From positions 1-64,000 of the forward strand of contig CALBKH010000083.1 in NCBI GenBank assembly GCA_937892955.1: 64,000 bases of DNA. Reading direction: 5' to 3'. Shown here piece after piece: positions 44,288-52,611 of the stretch. This DNA is from an uncultured Alphaproteobacteria bacterium. GTDB taxonomy: Bacteria; Pseudomonadota; Alphaproteobacteria; Rhizobiales; Ancalomicrobiaceae. Position 1 is the stretch's first letter. Every line of letters begins with the position of its first letter. The notes under the pieces were generated by a model that was not told the origin of the DNA, searched no databases, and saw nothing but the letters and a program-made list of their open reading frames with translations. The position numbers and the translations under genes were made by a program.

Positions 44288-44425
44288 TTAGAATGGCCAG
44301 AACGAAGTCAACGTATACCAAACACTCGTCCAATCCGTCTCCCGCATATAGTCGTACAACGCGGAAACGGCATCGACCAAGTCGAACAGCGCCTTTATTC
44401 GCGAACCCAAGGGTTTCTTTACCAT
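44288..44425 (-). CDS. 45-residue small protein gene in AT-rich gap
   Basis: This short frame runs from ATG at 44425 to TAA at 44288. The start is preceded by AAAGGAG with eight bases of spacing, one of the best ribosome binding sites in the window. The gene is followed by a hairpin with a T-rich tail on its own strand (44273-44241). The product begins MVKKPLGSRIKALFDLVDAV and ends YTLTSFWPF: a basic, amphipathic start followed by an aromatic-rich C-terminus with three tryptophans. It resembles no family I know; a membrane-associated peptide is possible. Upstream, at 44458-44525, lie two further inverted repeats. Base composition is clearly lower in GC than neighbouring genes. Confidence 0.55.
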   Translation of the reverse strand: MVKKPLGSRIKALFDLVDAVSALYDYMRETDWTSVWYTLTSFWPF

Positions 44426-44685
44426 TGCCAGTGCTCCTTTGTCTCTTTACCTGAGGAGCGGTGGCGATTGAAAGAACCTGGGCGCCACCGCATTATATCA
44501 AAAAAATCGCCTAAATTTCGGCGATATATATCGATATACGGTGGCTGGACTCGCTACATCTTGTAACCTCTCAGTATTCTAGCTATTCGAGACACTTCCC
44601 CGTTCCTCTTGCGGAACGAGATGCGCCGTTACCCTACTATCTCGGGATGCATACCGAGCTATTCAAGATCGAGTATCGTGAAATT

Positions 44686-45621
44686 TCAATCCTTCTTCGG
44701 CACGCGGCCGAAGTCCGGCGCCGCCGTGTCCTGGCCGATGTCGAGAATGCCGCGGCGGATGGCGCGGGTCTCGGTGAACTGGCGGAACAGCGTGTCGCCG
44801 TCGCCGTAGCGGATCGCCCGCTGCAGCACGAAGAGATCCTCGATGAAGCGGCCGAGCATCTCCAGCACCGCCTCCTTGTTGTGGAGGAAGACGTCGCGCC
44901 ACATCGTCGGATCGGACGCCGCGATGCGGGTGAAGTCGCGGAAGCCGCCGGCGGAGAACTTGATCACCTCCGACTGCGTCACCGTCTCAAGGTCGGCCGC
45001 CGTGCCGACGATGTTGTAGGCGATGAGATGCGGAATGTGCGAGGTGATGGCGAGCACCATGTCGTGGTGCTCCGGCGACATCGTCTCGACCTTCGAGCCG
45101 CACGCCTTCCAGAAGCCGACGAGCCTCTCCACCGCGCCCGCATCCGCCCCGGTGGGCGGCGTGACGATGCACCAGCGGTTCTCGAAAAGCTCGGCGAAGC
45201 CCGCGTCCGGTCCCGAATGCTCGGTGCCGGCCACCGGATGGGCGGGGACGAAATGCACGTGCGGCGGTAGATGCGGCGCCATCTGCCGGACCACGTCGGC
45301 CTTGACCGAGCCGACGTCCGAGACGATCGCCCCCGGCTTCAGATGCCGCCCGATCGCTTGGGCGACCTCCCCCGAGGCGCCGACCGGCACCGAGACGATC
45401 ACCAGATCGGCCCCCTCGACGGCGGCGCCGGCATCCCGGATGTAGCGGTCGCCGAGCCCGAGTTCTTCGGTGCGCGCCAGCGTCTCCGCCCGCCGAGTCG
45501 AGATCACGATCTCGCGCGCCAGCCCCTCGCGCCGGATCACCCGGGCGAGCGAGGAGCCGATGAGACCGATGCCGACCAGCGCCACGCGCTCGAACATCGG
45601 GGTCTTCGCTTCCGCGGTCAT
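44686..45621 (-). CDS. tyrA: Prephenate/arogenate dehydrogenase
   Basis: This 311-residue NAD(P)-dependent enzyme of tyrosine synthesis has the nucleotide-binding motif VALVGIGLIGSSLARVI at about 13-29 and conserved SDVGSVK near 100-106, PAHPVAGTEHSGP near 125-137 and SHIPHLIAYN near 193-202. There is no fused chorismate mutase domain; that activity is encoded separately at 46940. It is the third gene of a minus-strand set mutase-hisC-tyrA. The 136 bases before it hold a repeat unit, which may interrupt the operon. The AT-rich gap begins immediately after its stop. Confidence 0.93.
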   Translation of the reverse strand: MTAEAKTPMFERVALVGIGLIGSSLARVIRREGLAREIVISTRRAETLARTEELGLGDRYIRDAGAAVEGADLVIVSVPVGASGEVAQAIGRHLKPGAIVSDVGSVKADVVRQMAPHLPPHVHFVPAHPVAGTEHSGPDAGFAELFENRWCIVTPPTGADAGAVERLVGFWKACGSKVETMSPEHHDMVLAITSHIPHLIAYNIVGTAADLETVTQSEVIKFSAGGFRDFTRIAASDPTMWRDVFLHNKEAVLEMLGRFIEDLFVLQRAIRYGDGDTLFRQFTETRAIRRGILDIGQDTAAPDFGRVPKKD

Positions 45622-45639
45622 CTCGAACCTCTTTCCGAA

Positions 45640-45750
45640 CTCACGAAGTTCCGACTTGCCGGAACTTCGTGAGTGAAGGCGAGCCCGAACCGGCGTCGGC
45701 CGGTCGGGCCGTGACGCTCATGAAATTCGGACATGTCCGAACATCATGAG
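45640..45750. repeat. Intergenic composite repeat, copy A, with two 14-6-14 palindromes
   Basis: CTCACGAAGTTCCG-ACTTGC-CGGAACTTCGTGAG (45640-45673) is a perfect 14-bp palindrome. The block GAAGGCGAGCCCGAACCGGC plus GTCGGCCGGTCGG (45675-45707) follows. A second palindrome with the same 14-6-14 layout, CTCATGAAATTCGG-ACATGT-CCGAACATCATGAG, lies at 45717-45750 and has a core of 16 perfectly palindromic bases. The first palindrome and block recur at 12838-12914. It sits between hisC and tyrA. Confidence 0.8.
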
Positions 45751-45757
45751 CCCGGCA

Positions 45758-46870
45758 TCACTTACCCAGGAAGGCGGCGAGCGCCGCGATCAGGGCCTCG
45801 TTCGCTTCCCTCGTGCCTATGGTGACGCGCAGCGCGTTGGGAAAGCCGTAGGCCTCCACCCGGCGCACGATGATGCCGCGCTCGAGCAGGAAGGCGTCGG
45901 CGTCCGCCGCCCGCTCGCCCGGCGCGTCGGGGAAGTGGACGAGCACGAAATTCGCCACCGACGGCGTCACCGTCAGGCCGAGGTCGGTGAGCCGCCGCGT
46001 CACCTCGACGAGCCACGTCTCGTTGTGGTCGGCGGCGGCGCGGACGTGGTCGCGGTCCTCGATGGCGGCGATGCCGGCGGCGATCGCCGCGGTCGAGACG
46101 TTGAACGGCGCCCGGATGCGGTTCATTGCGTCGACGATGTGCGCCGGCCCGTAGAGCCAGCCCAGACGCGCCCCGGCGAGCCCGAAGATCTTCGAGAAGG
46201 TCCGGGTCATCACCACGTTGTCCGACGTCGACACCAGTTCGATGCCGGCCTCGTAGTCGTTGCGGCGAACGTATTCGGCATAGGCCGCGTCGAGCACCAG
46301 GACGACGTGCTTCGGCAGACCGTTCGCCAACCGCTTCACCTCGTCGAACGGCAGATAGGTGCCGGTCGGATTGTTGGGATTGGCGAGGAAGACGATCTTC
46401 GTCCGCTCGGTCACCGCTGCCAGCATCGCGTCGACATCGGCCGTCAGGTTCTTCTCCGGCACCTTCACCGGCGTTCCGCCCGCCGCGGTGATGGCGATCG
46501 GATAGACCAGGAAGCCGTGCGCCGAGTAGATCCCCTCGTCGCCGGGGCCGACGTAGGCGTGGGTGACGAGGGTCAGCATCTCGTCCGACCCGGTGCCGCA
46601 GATGAGGCGCTCGGGCGCCAGTCCCATCACCCGGCCGATGGCCTCGCGCAGCGACGGGGCGGTGTCTTCCGGATAGAGCGCCAGTTTCTCGGCCGCCGCG
46701 GCATAGGCGGCCATCGCCTTGGGGCTGGGGCCGAGCGGCGTCTCGTTGGAGGAGAGCTTGTGGATCTTGCCGCCGCCGGTCGCCTTGGACTTGCCGGGCA
46801 CGTAGGCGGCGATGTCGAGGACGCCGGCGCGGGGAACCGGGCGCTCGGAGCGGAGAATGTCGGTCGTCAT
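45758..46870 (-). CDS. hisC: Histidinol-phosphate/aromatic aminotransferase
   Basis: This 370-residue PLP enzyme of the HisC family has KLSSNETPLGPSP near 38-50, FLANPNNPTGTYLP near 160-173, the aspartate in LDAAYAEYV near 193-201, and the lysine in TRTFSKIFGLAGARLGW near 223-239. Located between chorismate mutase and prephenate dehydrogenase genes, it probably works in tyrosine/phenylalanine synthesis as well as, or instead of, histidine synthesis. It starts at ATG 46870, 69 bases after the mutase stop. Confidence 0.93.
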   Translation of the reverse strand: MTTDILRSERPVPRAGVLDIAAYVPGKSKATGGGKIHKLSSNETPLGPSPKAMAAYAAAAEKLALYPEDTAPSLREAIGRVMGLAPERLICGTGSDEMLTLVTHAYVGPGDEGIYSAHGFLVYPIAITAAGGTPVKVPEKNLTADVDAMLAAVTERTKIVFLANPNNPTGTYLPFDEVKRLANGLPKHVVLVLDAAYAEYVRRNDYEAGIELVSTSDNVVMTRTFSKIFGLAGARLGWLYGPAHIVDAMNRIRAPFNVSTAAIAAGIAAIEDRDHVRAAADHNETWLVEVTRRLTDLGLTVTPSVANFVLVHFPDAPGERAADADAFLLERGIIVRRVEAYGFPNALRVTIGTREANEALIAALAAFLGK

Positions 46871-46939
46871 CGTCGATCTCTCGTCGAGAGGAAGCGGTAG
46901 GGGCTCGAACGGGCTGCCGGGGGGCTCGCGGTCGGACGA

Positions 46940-47803
46940 TCAGTCGTCCGTGATCGGCGCGATGCCGCCCGGCCCGGCGTGTCGGATCGGTGCCGGATAG
47001 CCGCCGACGAGCCGCGGCGTACGGGCCTCGACCCCGGCCGTGGCGAAGGCCGCGGTGACCGCCTCGATCGGCGTCTCCGCCGGGCTCGCCACCAGGAAAT
47101 CGGTGCGAAGGCCCTGGTCGAAGCGAGCCAGGAGCTCGAATCCGGCCGTCTCCAGGGCATCGGAGGGATCGCGGTCGCCGACGCCGGTGAAGGCGTGGAC
47201 GAGGATCTCCGGTCCGACCGCTTCCGAGATCGGGTTGGAGAGCACGAGCGCCGGCAGATCGGCGACCCGTCCCTCGAACAGGATGTAGGGCAGACGTGCG
47301 ATGATGCGCGGGCCGTCGCCACCGAGCCGGTTCCACCACGCGCCGACCCAGGAGGGCTGCGACTGGCGGACGATGCCGAGATCGGAGACCGATCGCGCCA
47401 CCGCGTCGATGACCTCGTCCGGGCCGGCGACGAGATGCGCCGGCACGGTGAAGCCGAAATAGAAGCGGGCGAGATCGCGCATGGCGACCGGATCGCGTCC
47501 GCCGTCCATGTAGACCTCGTAGTGGGCCTGCAGGAAGGTGAAGGTCGAGACGATCTCGCGCCAGAAATGTTCGACCGTGGCGATCGGCAGGATGCCGCGA
47601 TGGCGCGCCACCAGACGGCGCATCATGTCGGCCTCGCGCGCCGGGCGGAAAGCAGCGCCGGACACCGCGGTGCCCTTCACCTTGATCAACTCGTCGATGA
47701 TGGCCGACCGCGCCACGAGGAGACGATGGATCTCCTCGTCGATCGTGTCGATTTCCCGTCGGAGGCCCGCGAGCCGCTGGGCCGGATCGATCGTCTCGGT
47801 CAT
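46940..47803 (-). CDS. Chorismate mutase (AroQ-type, extended)
   Basis: The 287-residue product has an AroQ helical mutase domain at about 8-95 (LAGLRREIDTIDEEIHRLLVARSAIIDELIKVK, FRPAREADMMRRL). A C-terminal region of about 190 residues of the type found in alphaproteobacterial mutases next to hisC and tyrA follows; its role is unclear and it does not look like a standard ACT or prephenate dehydratase domain. It converts chorismate to prephenate and is the first gene of the minus-strand aromatic set. Confidence 0.9.
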   Translation of the reverse strand: MTETIDPAQRLAGLRREIDTIDEEIHRLLVARSAIIDELIKVKGTAVSGAAFRPAREADMMRRLVARHRGILPIATVEHFWREIVSTFTFLQAHYEVYMDGGRDPVAMRDLARFYFGFTVPAHLVAGPDEVIDAVARSVSDLGIVRQSQPSWVGAWWNRLGGDGPRIIARLPYILFEGRVADLPALVLSNPISEAVGPEILVHAFTGVGDRDPSDALETAGFELLARFDQGLRTDFLVASPAETPIEAVTAAFATAGVEARTPRLVGGYPAPIRHAGPGGIAPITDD

Positions 47804-47944
47804 GGCCTGCCCGCCCGCCTCACTCTCTGAGCCGCGTCGTTCATAAGCGATGCGGCCCCAGAATCAAGACTACGCCGAAGACGGCATCGAAGACGGCAAC
47901 GCGGATGCGGCCGACATCGCCGACCGCACCCTCCTGCCGCGCCG

Positions 47945-49699
47945 TCAGCCGAAGAGCTTGAAGCGCTTCTTCGGCGCCGGCGCCACGTCGTCCGTACCCG
48001 GATCGTCCGGCGGCGGCGGGATCTCGGGGTCCTGCGACGACGCGACCTCGACCGGCGTCGTCACGACGGTGGCCGCCTCGATCGGAACCGCGGGAGCCGG
48101 TTCGGCCACAGGGGCGGCCGGCGGCACCTCGACCGGCTTCGCCTCGACCACCACCGGCTTCGCCTCCACCGCCGGTGCGCTCGCCTCGATCGGCTTCGCT
48201 TCCGCCGCCTTCGCTTCCGGCTTCGCCGCCGGGGTCGGCGCAGGCGCCGGCGCGACCGCCGGCTTCTCCGGCTCGATCACTTCCGCCTCGATCGTCTCAG
48301 CCTTGGCGGCGATCGCCTCGCGCGCCGCCTTCGGCGCCTCGAGCGGCACGACGCTGCCCGACGCGGTGAGCGTCTCGGTCGGCTCGTCGAAGAGATCGGC
48401 GAGCGGCGCCGTGGTGACGTCCTCCGGCGGCAGCTTCCACTCGAAGGCGTCGAGCTTGCCCGAGATCGGCGACACCGGCATCCAGTGATCCGACACCCAG
48501 CCGTCCGCCACCCAGGCCTTGTCGCGCGGCGCCGAGACGGCGCGGGCGAGCCAGGCGCGCGTCGCCCCGGCTCCGCCGTGCTCGTTCTGCTCCAGCTCCG
48601 CCATCAACAGGCAGACCCGCTTCGACGGCGCCTGCACCAGGAACGGCTCGAGCGTCTTGCGCGCCGCGTCGAATTCGTGGGCGTCGATCTCGGCCCGCGC
48701 CAGCGCCAGGGCGCATTCGGGGTGATGGGCGCGCACCTTGATCAGGTCGCGGATCCGCGTCAGCCGATCCTTGGCGCTGTCACCGGCGCGCAGATGCGCA
48801 TAGGTTTCGGCGATCTCGGGATGCGGGTCGAGCTTCCACGTCGCCTCCAGCACCTTGGCCGCCTTCTTCAGGTCGCCGGCGCGACCGAGCAGCCGCGCCG
48901 CCAGACATGCCGCCGGCACCAGATCCGGGGCGAGCCCGTGCGCCTCGAGCGCATTGCCGCGCACCACGTCCGGATGGCCCTGTTCGCGCTCCAGCCCGTC
49001 GCCCGTCAAGACCACCGCCCGGAGCCGCTTGGCCGTCGGCTTGTCGACGATGCCGTTGCGCCGGTTGCGATCGATGGTCTCGAGCGCCCCCATCCAGTCG
49101 CACGCCTGCGAACGATATTCGACCAGCGCATGGGCCGCCCAGGCGAGCTTCGGCGCCGCGGTGTTGGCCGATGCGGCATAGCGCGCCGCCGCCTCGCCGT
49201 CGCCCCAGCGCACCGCCTCGACATAGAGGCCGCGCATGCCGAGGAGGCGGGTGGCCGGCGTCTCGAGCATCCGCTCGAAGGCCTTCTTGGCGCCGCTCCG
49301 GTCGCCGATGAGCTGCGCCGACTGCGCCTCGAGCAACAGCGCCAGCGGCTCGTTGCCGAGGATCTGGCGCGCCTCGCCGCTCGCCTTGATGGCGCCGCCG
49401 AGATCGCCGGCGCCGACCGCGATCATGCCGCGCGACAGGGCCGTCCAGCCCTTCTCGCGGCGACGGCGGCCGAAGAAGGAACCGATCGCCCCGGGCGTGT
49501 TCCAGATCCCCCGGAGGAGGGCGAGGATGAAGATCACCGCCACCAGGGCCACCAGGGCGCCGATGGCCGCGGTCATCACGTCGGTCTCGATGCGATAGCC
49601 CTGCCAGGCGAAGGTCACCTCGCCCGGACGATCGGCCAGCCAAGCGAAGCCGAAGGCCAGGGCGACGAGCGCGGCGAAGAAGAAGAGGAGCCGGATCAT
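47945..49699 (-). CDS. hemY: HemY-domain heme biosynthesis-associated membrane protein
   Basis: The 584-residue product has two N-terminal membrane helices (about 2-20 and 45-64) and a HemY_N domain (ADRPGEVTFAWQGYRIETDV). TPR-like helices run to about residue 400. The C-terminus is a long Pro/Ala/Glu/Lys-rich disordered tail ending in PKKRFKLFG. It is co-transcribed behind the hemC and hemD-mitofilin genes with 10 bases of spacing. The name HemY refers to the proteobacterial TPR protein of the hem operon, not to the oxygen-dependent protoporphyrinogen oxidase; its biochemical task is unsettled. Confidence 0.92.
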   Translation of the reverse strand: MIRLLFFFAALVALAFGFAWLADRPGEVTFAWQGYRIETDVMTAAIGALVALVAVIFILALLRGIWNTPGAIGSFFGRRRREKGWTALSRGMIAVGAGDLGGAIKASGEARQILGNEPLALLLEAQSAQLIGDRSGAKKAFERMLETPATRLLGMRGLYVEAVRWGDGEAAARYAASANTAAPKLAWAAHALVEYRSQACDWMGALETIDRNRRNGIVDKPTAKRLRAVVLTGDGLEREQGHPDVVRGNALEAHGLAPDLVPAACLAARLLGRAGDLKKAAKVLEATWKLDPHPEIAETYAHLRAGDSAKDRLTRIRDLIKVRAHHPECALALARAEIDAHEFDAARKTLEPFLVQAPSKRVCLLMAELEQNEHGGAGATRAWLARAVSAPRDKAWVADGWVSDHWMPVSPISGKLDAFEWKLPPEDVTTAPLADLFDEPTETLTASGSVVPLEAPKAAREAIAAKAETIEAEVIEPEKPAVAPAPAPTPAAKPEAKAAEAKPIEASAPAVEAKPVVVEAKPVEVPPAAPVAEPAPAVPIEAATVVTTPVEVASSQDPEIPPPPDDPGTDDVAPAPKKRFKLFG

Positions 49700-49709
49700 C
49701 GTTCAGACC

Positions 49710-52607
49710 TCACTTCGGTTGGGCGAGCTTGGCGGTGACCGCGGCGATCTGGGCGGCGAGCGCGGTGTCGACCGCCACCCGCGCCGTCAGGGCCGCGCCC
49801 CACTCGGCCGAAGCCTTGCGCGAGGCTTCGGGCAGCACCTTCCAGGCGGTGAGCGCCCCGGCGAGATCGGCGGCGGCGAGCCGCGCCTCGACCCGGGCAG
49901 CCATGCCGGCGATGTCGCCGCCGGCGACATCGCCGGGCTGGCGCACCTTCACCATGTCGGTGGCATGCGACAGCAGGCGGTCGAAGACGCCCCCGCCGCT
50001 CTCCTTGGTCTCGCCCGCCGCGACCGCGGCGCGCGACACCTTGGCCCAGCCGCTCCTGAGAGCCGACGCCGTCGGCACGCCCTTCTCGGCGAAGGGCTTC
50101 AGCGCCGCGAGATCGACGCCGCCACGGGCGGCCGCGTCGACCACGCCGAATTCGGTGACGAACGGCCGACCGGCCTCCACCGCCGATTTCAGATCGGCGA
50201 GTGCGATCACCACCACCGCTTCGCCACGGGCCTTGCGCGCCGCTTCCGCCTCGGCCTCGATGCCGGCGAGGCGGTTCTCCAGCGCCCCGACCTTGGTCTC
50301 GGCGGCGGCGGCGGCTTCGCCGACCTTCTCGACCATCTTCTGGCCGGAACTGCCGACCTCCCTGGTCGTCGTCTCCAGCGCGTTCAACCGCCCGGTCGCC
50401 GCCTCGATCTCGCCGGCGAGCGTCTTCAGCGCCGCCGCGGTCTCCTCGCCGCGCTTCTTGGCCTCCGCCTCGACCGCCGCCGATTTCTCCGAGAAGGCCC
50501 GCGCCAGATCGTCGATCCGCTTGCGTCCCTCGAGGTCGCTCGCCGCGACCAGTGCGTTCATCCGCTCGGTGAGGCCGCGGGCGAGGTCGTCGTTGCGCTT
50601 GCGCAGATCCTCGACGATGGCCGCGGTCTGGGCGGCGAGGCGATCGGCGATCGCCTGGGTCTCGATGCCCAACCGCGCCGCCAGCGCCTTGGAATCCGCG
50701 CCGGCCCGCTCCACCATCGCCCGGCTCTCGGCATCGATGCCGCCGCCGAGCCGTTCGAGGCGCGCCTTGAGCGCCGCGATCTCGGCCCCGGCGCTCTCGC
50801 GCAGCGAGCCGAGCGCCCGGTCGACCTGACCCGCCATCTCCGCCAGCGCCTGCTTCGACGCCCCTTCTGCGGCGATGCCCGACAGCGCCCCGGCGACCGA
50901 AGCCGCTCCCGATTCCGCCCGCGCCTTGGCCGCCGCCTCGAGCCCGGCGACGCGATCGGCGAGGTCGGCGGGCAGACGCACCGGCGGCACCGTCTCCAGT
51001 CGCGCCAGCCGCTCCTCGACGGCGGCGAGTTCGCCGTTCGGCTTCGCAGCCGCCTCGAGCTTGGCGAGACGTCCCTCGACGCCGGTGAGATCCGCCGGCG
51101 CCGCCGGCTTCGAGCCTTCGAGCGCCGCGAGCCGCTTCTCGATCGCCGAGAGATCGACCGCCGGCGCGGTGGCGGTCGGCGCGGTGGAAGTCGCCGCACC
51201 CGGCGCCGCGAGCCCGGCGACCTGCTTCTCCAGAGCCGCCAGTCGCTCCGCCGCCGCGCCGTCGAGGCCGGCGACCGGCGCCGGCTTCGCCGCCATCTCG
51301 CGCAGATATTGTTCGATGCCGGCGATGCGCTCCAGCGTCGCCGTGTCGACCGCCGGCACCGCGGGCGCGCCCACCCGCTTCTCCAGCGCCGCCAGACGCT
51401 CGACCGTCGCCGGATCGGCGCTCGGCTTCTGCGCCTTCAGCCCGGCCACCGCCGTCTCCAGCGCCGCGACGCGCCCGTCACCGCCACCGGTTCCCGGCAG
51501 AAGGCCCTGCAGGGCGAGGCCGTAGCTGCCGCCGACACCCAGCGCACCGCCGAGTAGGGTGGCCACCAGCACACCACCGACGCCGAAACCGCGCTTGCGC
51601 GGCGGCGGCGGCGGAGCGACGACCGGAGCCGCCGCCTCGGCGCGAGCCGCCGCTTCGACACGAGCCCGGAACGCCGCCTCTTCGGCGCGATCCGCTTCGG
51701 CCGCCGCCTCGGCGGCCTTGTCCACCGCAGCGACCGGCTCGGTCGACGGAGCCGTGTCGGTCGCCGTTTCGACCGGATCCGCAGCGGCGGCTGCCGCCTC
51801 CGTCTCGGTCGTGGAGCGGGTGTCCTTCCTCGACTTGGGCGGCATGGGCGTACTCCTGATCTGATCGCCGAGCACTTCGGCGGGAGGCGACGGGGAACGA
51901 AGTGTCGCCAGCATGGCATCGCTGTCGGGCGATGCTGCGACGACGACCTCGCGCCATCCCGCCGCACGGAAGGGTTTCGCGGTCGCCTCGGATATAACAT
52001 GGACCGGGAAGTCGAGCGAACCGGGAGAAAAGCCGCAATCCGCGAGCTTCGCCAACAGGATCTCTCCGGAGCGCGGCGAGAACACGAGGGCCGCGTCGAT
52101 CTCGCCGGCGGCGATCGCGGCGCGCGTCGTCTCGCCGAGGTGAGCGACCGGCTCGGCGCGATAGACCTCGACCGGCACCACCGTGAAGCCCGCCGGCTCG
52201 AGATCGGCGACGAGATCGCCCGCCTTGTCGCGCCCCACCAACCATAGGATCGCGCCCTTCGCCGGGTCCAGTTCACCGACGATCGCCTTCACCAGATCGC
52301 GCCGATCGCCGTCGGCCGAATGCACGTCGGTGAAGCCCACCACCCGCGCCGCCTCGGCGGTGCGCCCCCCGACGGCCAGGAACGGCAGACCGAGAAAGTC
52401 GGCGATCTCCGGGCGACCGGCGAGCACCTCGACGGCGTTGAGGCTGGTCGCGGTCACCGCCTGGACGGTCTCGGCGGGCGGAAGGGCCGGGGCCTCGGTC
52501 GCGACGATGGTGGTCAGCGGCTCGAGCACCGCCTCGTGACCGAGCGCCGCGAGCCGGGCTGCGGTCGCTCGTCCCTCCTTCTCGGCGCGTGTGACGAGGA
52601 CCCGCAT
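49710..52607 (-). CDS. hemD: Uroporphyrinogen-III synthase fused in frame to mitofilin-like protein
   Basis: A single open frame of 965 residues. Residues 1 to about 243 form a HemD domain (MRVLVTRAEKEG, FLAVGGRTAEAARVVGF, DAALVFSPRSGEILLAKL) that cyclises hydroxymethylbilane. From about 255 the protein reads like the separate mitofilin/Mic60-like gene of other alphaproteobacteria. It has a Thr/Ala/Glu-rich start (MPPKSRKDTRSTTETE), a Pro-rich linker, a transmembrane segment (about 338-362, GVGGVLVATLLGGALGVGG), a very long Ala/Glu/Arg coiled-coil region, and a C-terminal mitofilin-type domain. No stop separates the two. An internal ATG (51845) with AGGAG seven bases upstream may also produce the second part alone. 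It starts five bases after hemC. Confidence 0.88.
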   Translation of the reverse strand: MRVLVTRAEKEGRATAARLAALGHEAVLEPLTTIVATEAPALPPAETVQAVTATSLNAVEVLAGRPEIADFLGLPFLAVGGRTAEAARVVGFTDVHSADGDRRDLVKAIVGELDPAKGAILWLVGRDKAGDLVADLEPAGFTVVPVEVYRAEPVAHLGETTRAAIAAGEIDAALVFSPRSGEILLAKLADCGFSPGSLDFPVHVISEATAKPFRAAGWREVVVAASPDSDAMLATLRSPSPPAEVLGDQIRSTPMPPKSRKDTRSTTETEAAAAAADPVETATDTAPSTEPVAAVDKAAEAAAEADRAEEAAFRARVEAAARAEAAAPVVAPPPPPRKRGFGVGGVLVATLLGGALGVGGSYGLALQGLLPGTGGGDGRVAALETAVAGLKAQKPSADPATVERLAALEKRVGAPAVPAVDTATLERIAGIEQYLREMAAKPAPVAGLDGAAAERLAALEKQVAGLAAPGAATSTAPTATAPAVDLSAIEKRLAALEGSKPAAPADLTGVEGRLAKLEAAAKPNGELAAVEERLARLETVPPVRLPADLADRVAGLEAAAKARAESGAASVAGALSGIAAEGASKQALAEMAGQVDRALGSLRESAGAEIAALKARLERLGGGIDAESRAMVERAGADSKALAARLGIETQAIADRLAAQTAAIVEDLRKRNDDLARGLTERMNALVAASDLEGRKRIDDLARAFSEKSAAVEAEAKKRGEETAAALKTLAGEIEAATGRLNALETTTREVGSSGQKMVEKVGEAAAAAETKVGALENRLAGIEAEAEAARKARGEAVVVIALADLKSAVEAGRPFVTEFGVVDAAARGGVDLAALKPFAEKGVPTASALRSGWAKVSRAAVAAGETKESGGGVFDRLLSHATDMVKVRQPGDVAGGDIAGMAARVEARLAAADLAGALTAWKVLPEASRKASAEWGAALTARVAVDTALAAQIAAVTAKLAQPK
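51843..51857 (-). promoter_or_regulatory. Internal Shine-Dalgarno and ATG inside the hemD-mitofilin frame
   Basis: On the minus strand AGGAG (51857-51853) is followed by seven bases and ATG (51845-51843), in frame with the upstream hemD part. It marks the ancestral or present start of the mitofilin-like protein (711 residues). Confidence 0.65.
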
Positions 52608-52611
52608 GCGT

